A DNA stretch of 44,525 nucleotides from Pseudomonadota bacterium. GTDB lineage: Bacteria > Pseudomonadota > Gammaproteobacteria > Steroidobacterales > Steroidobacteraceae. The DNA is taken from assembly GCA_023457495.1 (NCBI GenBank), contig JAEWLQ010000076.1, forward strand, positions 1 through 44,525. Direction: 5' to 3'. The notes below the pieces were generated by a model that saw nothing but the letters and a program-made list of their open reading frames with translations, had not been told where the DNA came from and searched no databases. This document shows, piece after piece, positions 16,143 to 24,059 of this stretch (positions within the stretch are counted from its first letter, which is position 1; the number at the start of each line of letters is the position of its first letter). The translations under genes were made by a program, and so were the position numbers.

Positions 16143-16816
16143 CCTGCCTGGCCGTCGGGTCGCGAACGGGCGTCGTCCAGCGCCTCGCGCAGTAGCTGGG
16201 CCCAGGTCTCGAGAGCGCGCCGGGCTTCGGAGGAATTCTCCACCGAGTCCGTGATGTGCATGTCTCCCGCCGCCCGGCCGGTGCCGCGATCCATCGCGCG
16301 CACCACGAGAGTGTCGCTGGTCGAATCGCGCAGGTCCATGAGCAGCACCAGGTCCGCGGACGAGACGACATACGAAGGCCGCTGCGTGGCGGCGTCCGCC
16401 GGCGATTTCGCGATTTCGAGATCGGAGATCCGGGTGCTGACCCGCAGCACATCGGCGGCGGGCTGCATCGTGAGCGGATAGCCGCCATTGGCGCTGAGCG
16501 CGAAGCCGAAGATCTCGCGGAAGGCGGCGCCTGCCTGCGAGCGGATGCGCGTGACGTCGTCGGCGTTCACCCCCGGGTTACGCTGCTGCCAGCCTTCCTT
16601 GAACTCGACCTCGACCGGATCGAGGATCACGCGCTTGTAGTTAGCCAGCTTGGCGCCGGGGGCGACCAGCACGGTGTCCACGCGCCGGGCGGGCAAGGGG
16701 ACCATGTGGGCGACGACTTCCTGCTCGGGAGTCACGGGCGCACTCGAGGCGCAGGCGTACAACAGCGCCATCGCCGGCCATACAAAAAGAATGCAGCGTC
16801 GAAGAAATTCTCTCAT
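16136..16816 (-). CDS. DUF3313-like lipoprotein
   Basis: A 226-residue protein with a lipobox (MALLYAC, acylated Cys22), so it is anchored to a membrane, probably the outer. The body includes YKRVILDPVEVEFKEGWQ, a Phe-Gly-Phe-Ala-Leu motif, and DVLRVSTRISDLEIAKSP, which resembles DUF3313 lipoproteins of Gram-negative bacteria. No function is known. It is divergent from nnrS, and the 111-base gap holds an FNR-type box that could in principle affect both directions. Confidence 0.65.
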   Translation of the reverse strand: MREFLRRCILFVWPAMALLYACASSAPVTPEQEVVAHMVPLPARRVDTVLVAPGAKLANYKRVILDPVEVEFKEGWQQRNPGVNADDVTRIRSQAGAAFREIFGFALSANGGYPLTMQPAADVLRVSTRISDLEIAKSPADAATQRPSYVVSSADLVLLMDLRDSTSDTLVVRAMDRGTGRAAGDMHITDSVENSSEARRALETWAQLLREALDDARSRPDGQAGQ

Positions 16817-16878
16817 CCATCGATTGTCGGAAGCGCCGTCTCGGCGAGGAATAGGACCTACGGGCGGCGGCCGCGCGC

Positions 16879-16892
16879 CTGATCTGGATCAG
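16879..16892 (+). promoter_or_regulatory. FNR/Anr/Dnr-type box upstream of nnrS
   Basis: CTGATCTGGATCAG is a palindrome fitting the relaxed FNR-family consensus TTGAT-N4-ATCAA, differing only at the outer bases. Its centre is about 42 bases before the nnrS start codon (16928). Seventeen bases from TGATCTGG through the following GGGCG are identical to the box upstream of norB at 21324. It suggests activation in low oxygen or NO, possibly by the FNR-type protein encoded at 19558. Confidence 0.75.
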
Positions 16893-16927
16893 GGCGCACC
16901 CGCCTGCCAGCGGCCAACATCGGCCAC

Positions 16928-18139
16928 ATGAGCCTTTCCACACCCGCGATGAGCACACCGGCAAAGGGAGCCGGCTTTGCGCTGTTCGAGGCCGGGTTCC
17001 GGCCGTTCTTCCTGCTGGGCGCCGCCTACGCCGCCATCACCATTCCTGTCTGGTTGTACCGCTTCGCGCACGCGAGCGTGTCGTTCGGCGAGTTGCCAGG
17101 CATGTATTGGCACATTCACGAAATGTTGTTCGGCTTCGTCGTGGCCGCGATCGCGGGCTTCCTGCTGACGGCGGTGCCGAGCTGGACCGGGTCGCGCGGC
17201 TTCGGCGGACGTCCACTCGTCATTCTCGTTTCACTGTGGCTGCTCGGCCGGCTCGCGATGGCCACCGTCGGCGCCGTGCCCTTCTGGATGAGCGCGGTCG
17301 CGGAGCTCGCGTTGTTGCCTGGATTGCTCGTGCTGGTCGCGCCGCCCGTCATCCGCGCGCGTAATCGCAACATGGCGATCCTCGCCGTGGTGACGCTGCT
17401 CTGGCTGATCGACGCCGCCTTCCTGCAGGCCGTGCGCCATGGCGACCTGGTGCTCGCGATGGGCGCCACACGCGTCGCGATCGGACTCGTGCTGGTGCTG
17501 GTCACCGTGATCGGCGGGCGCATCGTGCCCGCGTTCACCGGCAACGCGCTGCGCCGCATGGGGCTCGAGCCGGACATCGTTTCCCGCGGGTGGTTAGAAG
17601 CGGCCACCATCGGCAGTACCGTTCTCCTCGTCGTCGTCGACCTCTTCCGGCCCGACGGCCTTGCAGCTGGCATCGTGGCGGCCGTTGCCGCCGTTGCACA
17701 CTCGCTGCGGCTCTCGGGCTGGAAGAGTTTTCGCGTGCGCGGGGAGCCGATCCTGTGGATCCTGCACGTGGCCTATGCGTGGATTCCCATCGCGCTCGCG
17801 TTGAAAGCCTTCCTGCTGCTGGGCGAATTCGCCTGGGCCGCGAAATGGCAGCATGCGCTCACCTACGGCGCGTTCGCGACGATGATCCTCGCGGTGATGA
17901 CTCGTGCCTCGCTGGGCCACACCGGCCGCCCGTTGGAGGTGTCCCGCGCGATCACCGTGGCGTACGTCGTGCTCACCGCCGGCGCGCTGCTGCGCGTGTT
18001 CGGCGGCGCGCTCGTGCCCGATCACTACCTGCTCACCCTCAGCGCCTCGGCCCTCGCATGGGTGATCGCGTTCGCGATTTTCGTATGGGTATACGGGCCC
18101 ATCCTTATGGCTCCTCGCGCCGACGGCAGGCAAGGTTGA
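16928..18139 (+). CDS. nnrS: NnrS family haem/copper membrane protein
   Basis: A 403-residue polytopic protein with about 12 hydrophobic segments and NnrS signatures: FEAGFRPFFLLGAAYAA at the start, YWHIHEMLFGFVVAAIAGFL with paired His, TGNALRRMG, and TYGAFATMILAVMTRASLGH with the terminal HTGRPL. NnrS proteins accompany denitrification and help cells tolerate nitric oxide. ATG 16928 starts just before the conserved region; a second ATG lies 8 codons later. It is followed after 4 bases by hemN, then fnr, so the three form an operon under an FNR-type box. Confidence 0.92.
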   Translation: MSLSTPAMSTPAKGAGFALFEAGFRPFFLLGAAYAAITIPVWLYRFAHASVSFGELPGMYWHIHEMLFGFVVAAIAGFLLTAVPSWTGSRGFGGRPLVILVSLWLLGRLAMATVGAVPFWMSAVAELALLPGLLVLVAPPVIRARNRNMAILAVVTLLWLIDAAFLQAVRHGDLVLAMGATRVAIGLVLVLVTVIGGRIVPAFTGNALRRMGLEPDIVSRGWLEAATIGSTVLLVVVDLFRPDGLAAGIVAAVAAVAHSLRLSGWKSFRVRGEPILWILHVAYAWIPIALALKAFLLLGEFAWAAKWQHALTYGAFATMILAVMTRASLGHTGRPLEVSRAITVAYVVLTAGALLRVFGGALVPDHYLLTLSASALAWVIAFAIFVWVYGPILMAPRADGRQG

Positions 18140-18143
18140 GAAA

Positions 18144-19541
18144 GTGAGCACTCACACAGGTTTCGACGACGCCCTGCTCGGCCGGTACGACAAGCCCGGC
18201 CCGCGTTACACGTCCTATCCCTCCGCGCTGCAGTTCTCGCCGGATTTCACGGCGTCGGATCTGCGACGCGAGGCCATGCGCAGCAACGAGGAGCCGATCC
18301 CGCGCGACCTGTCGCTGTACGTGCACGTGCCTTACTGCTTCTCGCCGTGTTTCTACTGCGGCTGCAACCGCATCATCACGCGCGATCTCGAGCGCGGCAC
18401 GGCCTACGTGGAGCGCCTGGTGCGCGAGGCCGAACGCGTCTCGCAGCTTTTCGATCGCGGACGCGTCGTGCGGCAGCTGCATTTCGGCGGCGGCACGCCC
18501 AACTTCCTGTCGCGCGAGTCGATCGAGCGGCTGGTCGAGAGCTTCGGTAAACACTTTCGCCTCTCCACGAAGGAAGATCGGGATTTCTCGATCGAGCTCG
18601 ACCCGCGCTGGGTGCGCGAAGGCGACATCGCCGCGTACGCCGCGATGGGCTTCAACCGCGCCAGCCTCGGCGTGCAGGATTTCGATCACGCCGTGCAGCT
18701 TGCGATCAACCGCGTGCAGAGCGTGGGAGAAACGCTGCGGACCATCGAGGATTGCCGCAAGGCCGGCTTCCGCTCGGTCAACGTCGATCTCATCTACGGC
18801 CTGCCGCGCCAGACGCCCGGCGGCTTCGCCGCGACGCTCGAGACCATCGTGCGCGCGCGGCCCGACCGCGTGGCCATCTACGGCTACGCGCACATGCCGC
18901 AGCTATTCAAGGCGCAGAAGCAGATAGAGGAGTCCGAACTACCCGACGCCGCGCGGCGCGTGCGGCTGCTGCGGCTCGCGATCGACCGGCTGACCGCGGC
19001 GGGTTACCGGCACATCGGGCTCGATCATTTCGCGTTGCCGGAGGACGATCTGACGCGCGCGCTGGACAGCGACAGCCTGCACCGCAACTTCATGGGTTAC
19101 ACGACCCATGCCGATTGCGATCTCATCGGGCTCGGGGTGAGCGCGATCAGCCACATCGGCGACAGCTACAGCCAGAATTTCCGCGGGTTGCCCGACTGGG
19201 AGACGGCGGTGGACCAGGATCGTCTGCCTACCTGGCGCGGCGTCGCGCTCGATGAGGACGACGTCATCCGCGCCGATGTCATCCAGCAGATCATGTGCCG
19301 GGGCGCGATCGATCGGGTCGGGATCGAAGAGCGGTACGACATCGAGTTCGAGCAGTATTTCGGCGGCGCGCTCGCGTCGCTCGCCAGCCTGGAAAAAGAT
19401 GGGTTGGTGGAGATCGGTAGTGAACGCATCACTTCAACCTCGCGGGGCCGCTTGCTGCTGCGTATGATCGCGATGTGCTTCGACCGATACATTCACGCGC
19501 CGGCCGCGCAGGAGCGTCCGCGTCATTCGCGCATCATCTGA
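18144..19541 (+). CDS. hemN: Oxygen-independent coproporphyrinogen III oxidase
   Basis: A 465-residue radical-SAM enzyme with C65-x3-C69-x2-C72 (PYCFSPCFYCGC) and HFGGGTPNFL. It oxidatively decarboxylates coproporphyrinogen III without O2, feeding haem synthesis for the cytochromes of this region. The N-terminal RYDKPGPRYTSYPSALQF and full length distinguish true HemN from shorter HemW-like paralogues. Start GTG 18144 lies 4 bases after the nnrS stop with AAGG upstream. It is commonly FNR/Anr-regulated in proteobacteria, consistent with the neighbours. Confidence 0.95.
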   Translation: MSTHTGFDDALLGRYDKPGPRYTSYPSALQFSPDFTASDLRREAMRSNEEPIPRDLSLYVHVPYCFSPCFYCGCNRIITRDLERGTAYVERLVREAERVSQLFDRGRVVRQLHFGGGTPNFLSRESIERLVESFGKHFRLSTKEDRDFSIELDPRWVREGDIAAYAAMGFNRASLGVQDFDHAVQLAINRVQSVGETLRTIEDCRKAGFRSVNVDLIYGLPRQTPGGFAATLETIVRARPDRVAIYGYAHMPQLFKAQKQIEESELPDAARRVRLLRLAIDRLTAAGYRHIGLDHFALPEDDLTRALDSDSLHRNFMGYTTHADCDLIGLGVSAISHIGDSYSQNFRGLPDWETAVDQDRLPTWRGVALDEDDVIRADVIQQIMCRGAIDRVGIEERYDIEFEQYFGGALASLASLEKDGLVEIGSERITSTSRGRLLLRMIAMCFDRYIHAPAAQERPRHSRII

Positions 19542-19557
19542 CTGCGCCTGCCATGCC

Positions 19558-20313
19558 GTGCGGACGGGCGCCGTGAGACCCACGCGCCTGCCCAATCCCG
19601 CCGCGGCGGATGACGGCAACGATTTCGAGTTCTGCAGCACCTGCGCGTTCTCCGCCGCCTGCCTCGACCAGGGCTTCGACAAGTCGCGACTGCGCGAGCT
19701 GCACGTGCTGGTCCAGCACGTGGGGCCATTCGCCGAAGGCGAGCACATCTTCCGCGAGGGCGATCCGTTCGAGGCCATCGCGGCCGTGCGCGCGGGCACC
19801 GTGAAGACCTACGTGAACGACAGCGAGGGCCGCGAGCAGGTGCTCGGGTTCTTCCTGCCGGGCGAAGTGATCGGGCTCAACGCGATCTCGCATTCGCGTT
19901 ATCCGTGCAATGCCGTGGCGCTCGACCAGGTGAGCCTGTGCCGATTCTCGTTCCCGAATATCGCCGAGCTCGCGGGACGTGTGCCCGGCTTGCAGGCGCA
20001 GTTGTTCAAGCTCCTGAGCGAAGACATCGGCAAGGCCGCGCTGCTGGCCGGCAATTTCAGCGCCGATGAACGCATGGCCGCCTTCCTGGTGTCGCTGTCG
20101 CGCCGCATGGCCGCGCGCGGCGGCTCCGCGACGCGCCTGCATCTCGCGATGACGCGCACCGATATCGCCAACTACCTGCGCCTGGCATCGGAAAGCGTGA
20201 GCCGCGGCTTCTCGCGCCTGCAGGACGCCGGCATCGTCCGCGTCGATCGCCGCGAAATCGTTATCGCCGACCCCGCCCGCCTCGAAGCCATGGCCCGCCA
20301 TATCCTGCGGTAA
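19558..20313 (+). CDS. fnr: FNR/Anr-type iron-sulfur transcription regulator
   Basis: A 251-residue Crp/Fnr-family regulator. N-terminal cysteines C26-x2-C29-x5-C35 plus C117 (RYPCNAV) match the four ligands of the oxygen-labile [4Fe-4S] cluster of FNR/Anr. A cyclic-nucleotide-type beta-roll (about 50-135), dimer helix and HTH follow, with recognition helix SESVSRGFSR (E212, S215, R216) as in FNR, predicting TTGAT-N4-ATCAA sites. Three such boxes occur in the window. The start is uncertain (GTG 19558 or 19573; neither has a strong ribosome site). The stop TAA (20311-20313) coincides with the first base of the inverted-repeat element. It is third in the nnrS-hemN-fnr unit. Confidence 0.9.
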   Translation: MRTGAVRPTRLPNPAAADDGNDFEFCSTCAFSAACLDQGFDKSRLRELHVLVQHVGPFAEGEHIFREGDPFEAIAAVRAGTVKTYVNDSEGREQVLGFFLPGEVIGLNAISHSRYPCNAVALDQVSLCRFSFPNIAELAGRVPGLQAQLFKLLSEDIGKAALLAGNFSADERMAAFLVSLSRRMAARGGSATRLHLAMTRTDIANYLRLASESVSRGFSRLQDAGIVRVDRREIVIADPARLEAMARHILR

Positions 20314-20353
20314 TGGGGACATTCCTCGTTTCCTAGCAAACGGGGACAGACCT
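20313..20353 (+). repeat. End module of the inverted-repeat element, copy 1
   Basis: This 41-base module starts ATGGGGACATTCC and ends GGGGACAGACCT. In the middle, CGTTT and AAACG flank CCTAGC as a short hairpin, with two GGGGAC tracts outside. It begins at the last base of the fnr stop codon. Confidence 0.85.
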
Positions 20354-21281
20354 CGGGGAGCTCGATGAGTCCCGGCGGTTCGAGTGTCACCGTGGACGGC
20401 ATGGCCGGCGCCCATGCGATGGGGTGTCGCTCCCGCGGCGCACTCCAGCTATTGGTAGCGCCAGATTTTTAGTCCGCCGGCCGTGGGGGCGGGTTATCTG
20501 TCTCTGCCATTCTGGGAGGGGCGCCTAGCGCGGTCTTGGGGAGTCGTTTGCCGGCTCGGTGCCTTGCGCGAACGCCGGATGCGCCGCGTACGCGAAGCCC
20601 CATCGCATGTGCACCGTCCATGCCGTGCGAGGTTTCCGGCGCCGGGACTCATCGAGCCTGCGCACGAGGACGCAGGGCCCCGCGTCGCGCAGGTAGAAAC
20701 ATGGCATGTCGGCCCGGCTGGCTGGGAGCAAGAGAAGAAGCCGGATATTTACGCTCCACGAATTCCATCGCGCGCCGAGTGGTGATGTGCCCTTGCGACG
20801 GATATCTAACTAGCTCGGCGCGCCTGCGAATTGGCACGAGTAACGGAGACGCATCTCTTCCCGATCCAACCGCGGGGCAGGCGTTACTGAGCGGCGAACC
20901 TGCTTCGCTCGCGAATGGACGTGCCGCGCGTGGCCGTACCGCTATGCGCTTCGATGAGTCCCTGAAGACGACCTCGCGGACGGTGACTGGCAAGGACGGT
21001 GCACACGCGATGGGGCTTCGCGTACGCGGCGCATCCGGCGTTCGCGCAAGGCACCGAGCCGGCAAGCGGCTCCCTCAGACTGCGCTAGGTGCCCTTCAAG
21101 ATTGGCGGAGACAGATAACCCGCCCGCACGGCCGGCGGACTAAAAATCTGGCGCTATCAATAGCTGGAGTGCGCCGCGGGAGCGATACCCCATCGCGTGG
21201 GCGGCGGCCTTGCCGCGCGCAACCCCGCACAAGTCGTCTTCAGGGACTCATCGAAGCTCTTACCGATACAACCCACGTCCC

Positions 21282-21322
21282 AGGTCCGTCCCCTTTTGCT
21301 AGGAAACGAGGAATGTCCCCAT
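21282..21322 (-). repeat. End module of the inverted-repeat element, copy 2
   Basis: This is copy 1 in reverse orientation with only a few differences (AGGTCCGTCCCC at its start, GAATGTCCCCAT at its end). Its last base is immediately followed by the FNR-type box of norB. Confidence 0.85.
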
Positions 21323-21336
21323 TTGATCTGGATCAG
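21323..21336 (+). promoter_or_regulatory. FNR/Anr/Dnr-type box upstream of norB
   Basis: TTGATCTGGATCAG matches TTGAT-N4-ATCAA in all but the last base. Its centre is 58 bases before the norB start. It directly abuts the end of the repeat element at 21322, so everything upstream of the box is repeat sequence. It shares 17 identical bases with the nnrS box. Confidence 0.85.
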
Positions 21337-21387
21337 GGCGAGCATCCATGCGGAGGCACACCATGGGCCACCTTCCGGGAGATCCCC

Positions 21388-23661
21388 ATGACCTCGACTC
21401 GCAAACTCTGGATCCTGCTGGCCGTCCTGCTGGCAGCCTCTTTCTCCGTGCTGCTGTGGGTGGGTGGCGAAATCCATCGCGTGATGCCCCCCATCCCGTC
21501 GCAAGTCGTCACCACCGACGGCAGCACGCTCTTTACCCGCGCCGACATCGAGAAGGGCCGCCAGGTCTGGCAGTCCATCGGTGGGCAGCAGTTGGGCTCC
21601 ATCTGGGGACATGGTAGTTACGTCGCGCCGGACTGGTCGGCGGACTGGCTGCATCGCGAGGCGACCGCGTGGCTCGACATCGTCGCGTTGCGCGAAACCG
21701 GCAGCCACTACGCGCAGCTCCCGGCGGAACAGCAGGCCGCGCTCGCCGCGCGGCTGCGCCCGCTGATCCGTGCGAACACGTTCGACACGCAGACCGGCAC
21801 GATCACGGTATCCGCGGATCGCGCCGCGGCCATGCTCAACGTGGCCGCGCACTACACCTCGCTGTTCGGCGACGATCCGGCGACGCTCGAGCTGCGCAAG
21901 GCCTACGCGATGAAGAACGGCACCGTCGCCGACGCCCCGCACCGCGTCGCGCTCGGCGCGTTCATCTGGTGGACCTCCTGGTCCGCCGTGACCGAGCGTC
22001 CCGGCAAGACCATCACGTACACCAACAACTGGCCGCACGATCCGCTGGTCGGCAACGTGCCGCCGAGCCAGTTGCTCACCTGGACGGTGTTCAGCGTGTT
22101 GTTCCTGATTGCGGGCATCGCCTTGCTGGGCTGGCATCACGCGCGCAACAAGGAGGACGCGCCGCCGGAGCTGCCCAAAACCGATCCGCTCGCGCTCGTG
22201 AACGTGACGCCCTCCATGCGCGCCACCGCGAAATATTTCTGGCTGGTCGTCGCGCTGTTCCTCACGCAGATCCTGCTCGGCGCGATCACGGCTCACTACC
22301 AGGTCGAAGGCCAGGAGGCCTACGGCTTCCAGCTCGCCGAAATACTGCCCTATTCCCTCACCCGCACCTGGCACACGCAGCTCGCGGTGCTGTGGATCGC
22401 GACGGCCTGGCTCGGCATGGGCCTGTACATCGGGCCGGCGATCTCCGGGCATGAGCCCAAGTACCAGCGGCTCGGCGTGAACGTGTTGTTCACCTGCCTC
22501 ATCATTATTGTTGTAGGCGCCTTTGCCGGTCAGTGGTTCGCGGTCATGCAGAAGTTAGGCCTCGCGAACAACTTCTGGTTCGGCCACCAGGGCTGGGAAT
22601 ACGTCGACCTCGGCCGCTTCTGGCAGATCTTCCTGTTCGCCGGCCTCGGCATCTGGCTCACGCTCGTCGGCCGCGCGTTGTGGCCCGCGATGAAGAAAGG
22701 TGGAGAATCCAAGTCCATCGTCGCGCTGCTGTTCGCCTCCACCGTCTGCATCGGCCTCTTCTACGGCGCCGGCCTCATGTGGGGCGAGCACACGCACCTG
22801 TCCATGGTCGAGTACTGGCGCTGGTGGGTGGTGCACCTGTGGGTGGAAGGCTTCTTCGAGGTGTTCGCCACCGCGGTCATCGCGTTCATCTTCACGCGCC
22901 TCGGACTGCTGCGCGTGACGACGGCGACGGTGGCGGTGTTGTTCGCCACGATCGTGTTCCTCTCCGGTGGTGTGCTCGGCACCCTGCATCACCTGTACTT
23001 CACCGGCACGCCCACCGCGGTGCTGGCGCTGGGTGCGAGCTTCTCCGCGCTCGAGGTGGTGCCGCTGGCCTTCATCGGCTTCGAGGCCTACCACACGTAC
23101 AAGCTGGGCCAGGCGACGCCGTGGATGCAGCGTTACAAGTGGCCGATCCTGTTCTTCACGGCCGTCGCATTCTGGAACGTCGTCGGCGCGGGACTGTTCG
23201 GCTTCCTCATCAATCCGCCGCTGCCGCTCTACTACATGCAGGGCCTGAACCTCACGCCGCTGCACGGCCACACCGCGTTGTTCGGCGTGTACGGCTTCCT
23301 CGGCATCGGGTTGATGCTCTTCTGCCTGCGCGGCCTCAAGCCGCACCTCGCGTGGAACGAGCGCGTGCTGAACACCTCGTTCTGGTGCTTCAACATCGGC
23401 CTCGCCGGCATGGCGCTGTTCACGCTGTTGCCGATCGGCGTGTTGCAGCTCAACGCCGCGATCGATCACGGCTACTGGTACGCGCGCTCCGCGGACTTCA
23501 TGCAGAAGCCCATCATCGACCTGCTGGTGTGGATGCGGGTGCCGGGCGACGTGATCTTCAGCGCCGGCGCGCTGACGCTCGCCTGGTTCGTGTTCCGGTT
23601 GTGGGTGCGGCCGCGCCGCGCCATCGAGCCGGTGGAGCCGGGTAAAATCGCGGCCCGATGA
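21388..23661 (+). CDS. norB: Quinol-dependent nitric oxide reductase (qNOR)
   Basis: A 757-residue single-subunit NO reductase reducing 2 NO to N2O with quinol. After an N-terminal helix it has a periplasmic cytochrome c-like domain (about 35-220) without a CxxCH haem motif, typical of qNOR. The haem-copper oxidase core follows, with RTWHTQLAVLWIATAWLG, WGEHTHLSMVEYWRWWVVHL, GTLHHLYFTG and LNLTPLHGHTALFGVYGFLG carrying the haem and FeB histidines. ATG 21388 follows GGGAGA; the open frame upstream lies in repeat DNA and is not coding. The stop overlaps the SirB gene (ATGA). An FNR-type box lies 52 bases upstream of the start. Confidence 0.95.
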   Translation: MTSTRKLWILLAVLLAASFSVLLWVGGEIHRVMPPIPSQVVTTDGSTLFTRADIEKGRQVWQSIGGQQLGSIWGHGSYVAPDWSADWLHREATAWLDIVALRETGSHYAQLPAEQQAALAARLRPLIRANTFDTQTGTITVSADRAAAMLNVAAHYTSLFGDDPATLELRKAYAMKNGTVADAPHRVALGAFIWWTSWSAVTERPGKTITYTNNWPHDPLVGNVPPSQLLTWTVFSVLFLIAGIALLGWHHARNKEDAPPELPKTDPLALVNVTPSMRATAKYFWLVVALFLTQILLGAITAHYQVEGQEAYGFQLAEILPYSLTRTWHTQLAVLWIATAWLGMGLYIGPAISGHEPKYQRLGVNVLFTCLIIIVVGAFAGQWFAVMQKLGLANNFWFGHQGWEYVDLGRFWQIFLFAGLGIWLTLVGRALWPAMKKGGESKSIVALLFASTVCIGLFYGAGLMWGEHTHLSMVEYWRWWVVHLWVEGFFEVFATAVIAFIFTRLGLLRVTTATVAVLFATIVFLSGGVLGTLHHLYFTGTPTAVLALGASFSALEVVPLAFIGFEAYHTYKLGQATPWMQRYKWPILFFTAVAFWNVVGAGLFGFLINPPLPLYYMQGLNLTPLHGHTALFGVYGFLGIGLMLFCLRGLKPHLAWNERVLNTSFWCFNIGLAGMALFTLLPIGVLQLNAAIDHGYWYARSADFMQKPIIDLLVWMRVPGDVIFSAGALTLAWFVFRLWVRPRRAIEPVEPGKIAAR

Positions 23662-24059
23662 TCGAGTATTACCTGGAGATCAAGTGGGTCCACGTCGCCG
23701 CCGTCATCGCGAGTGGTTTGCTGTTCGCGATGCGCGGCGGGGCGCAACTGGCCGGCGCGGGGTGGACCATGGCCGCGCCGCTGCGTTACCTGAGCTACAC
23801 GATCGACACCGTGCTGCTGACCGCGGCGCTGATGCTGGTCACCATCCTGCACCAGTATCCGTTCGTGCAGGCCTGGCTCACGGTCAAGGTGTTGTTGCTG
23901 ATCGTCTACATCGGGCTCGGCAGCATGGCGCTCAAGCGTGCGCGCAGCCCGCGCGCACGCGCGGGTTTCTACGTCGCGGCGCTGGCCGTCTATCTATTCA
24001 TAGCGAGCGTGGCCCGCGCGCATCATCCGGCCGGCGTGTTCTCCTGGCTCGGCGGCTGA
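23658..24059 (+). CDS. SirB-family membrane protein
   Basis: A 133-residue protein with four hydrophobic helices. KWVHVAAVIASGLLFAMRG at the start, LSYTIDTVLLTAALMLVTIL with HQYPF, and WLTVKVLLLIVYIGLGSMAL are the conserved segments of the SirB family. The name comes from a Salmonella invasion regulator, but the biochemical role is unknown. Its ATG overlaps the norB stop (23658-23661), implying coupled translation and perhaps a role near NO reductase. The 3' end overlaps the convergent ATPase gene by 37 bases. Confidence 0.85.
   Translation: MIEYYLEIKWVHVAAVIASGLLFAMRGGAQLAGAGWTMAAPLRYLSYTIDTVLLTAALMLVTILHQYPFVQAWLTVKVLLLIVYIGLGSMALKRARSPRARAGFYVAALAVYLFIASVARAHHPAGVFSWLGG

Larger units (their letters stand above)
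20313..21322. repeat. 1,010-bp nested inverted-repeat element, no transposase
   Basis: The segment between fnr and norB is a large imperfect palindrome. A 41-base end module (20313-20353) recurs inverted at 21282-21322. The left arm to about 20661 recurs inverted from about 20948 to the right end. GATGAGTCCC occurs four times in alternating orientation (20364-20373, 20644-20653 inverted, 20953-20962, 21243-21252 inverted), so each half is itself bounded by inverted repeats about 290-300 bases apart. The arms match over long stretches, for example GCCGGCTCGGTGCC at 20550 against its complement ending at 21063. The central 285 bases include a hairpin (CCTGCGC 20657-20663 with GCGCAGG 20687-20693). 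No convincing gene lies inside; open frames on both strands give the same peptide because of the inversion. It resembles a MITE or composite REP-like element. Confidence 0.85.

Noticed and set aside
20483..21387. Open frames inside the 1-kb repeat, including an apparent 284-codon N-terminal extension of norB
   Set aside because: The same peptide appears on both strands because of the inverted repeat, the composition is Arg/Ala-rich, and norB has its own ribosome site and conserved start at 21388.
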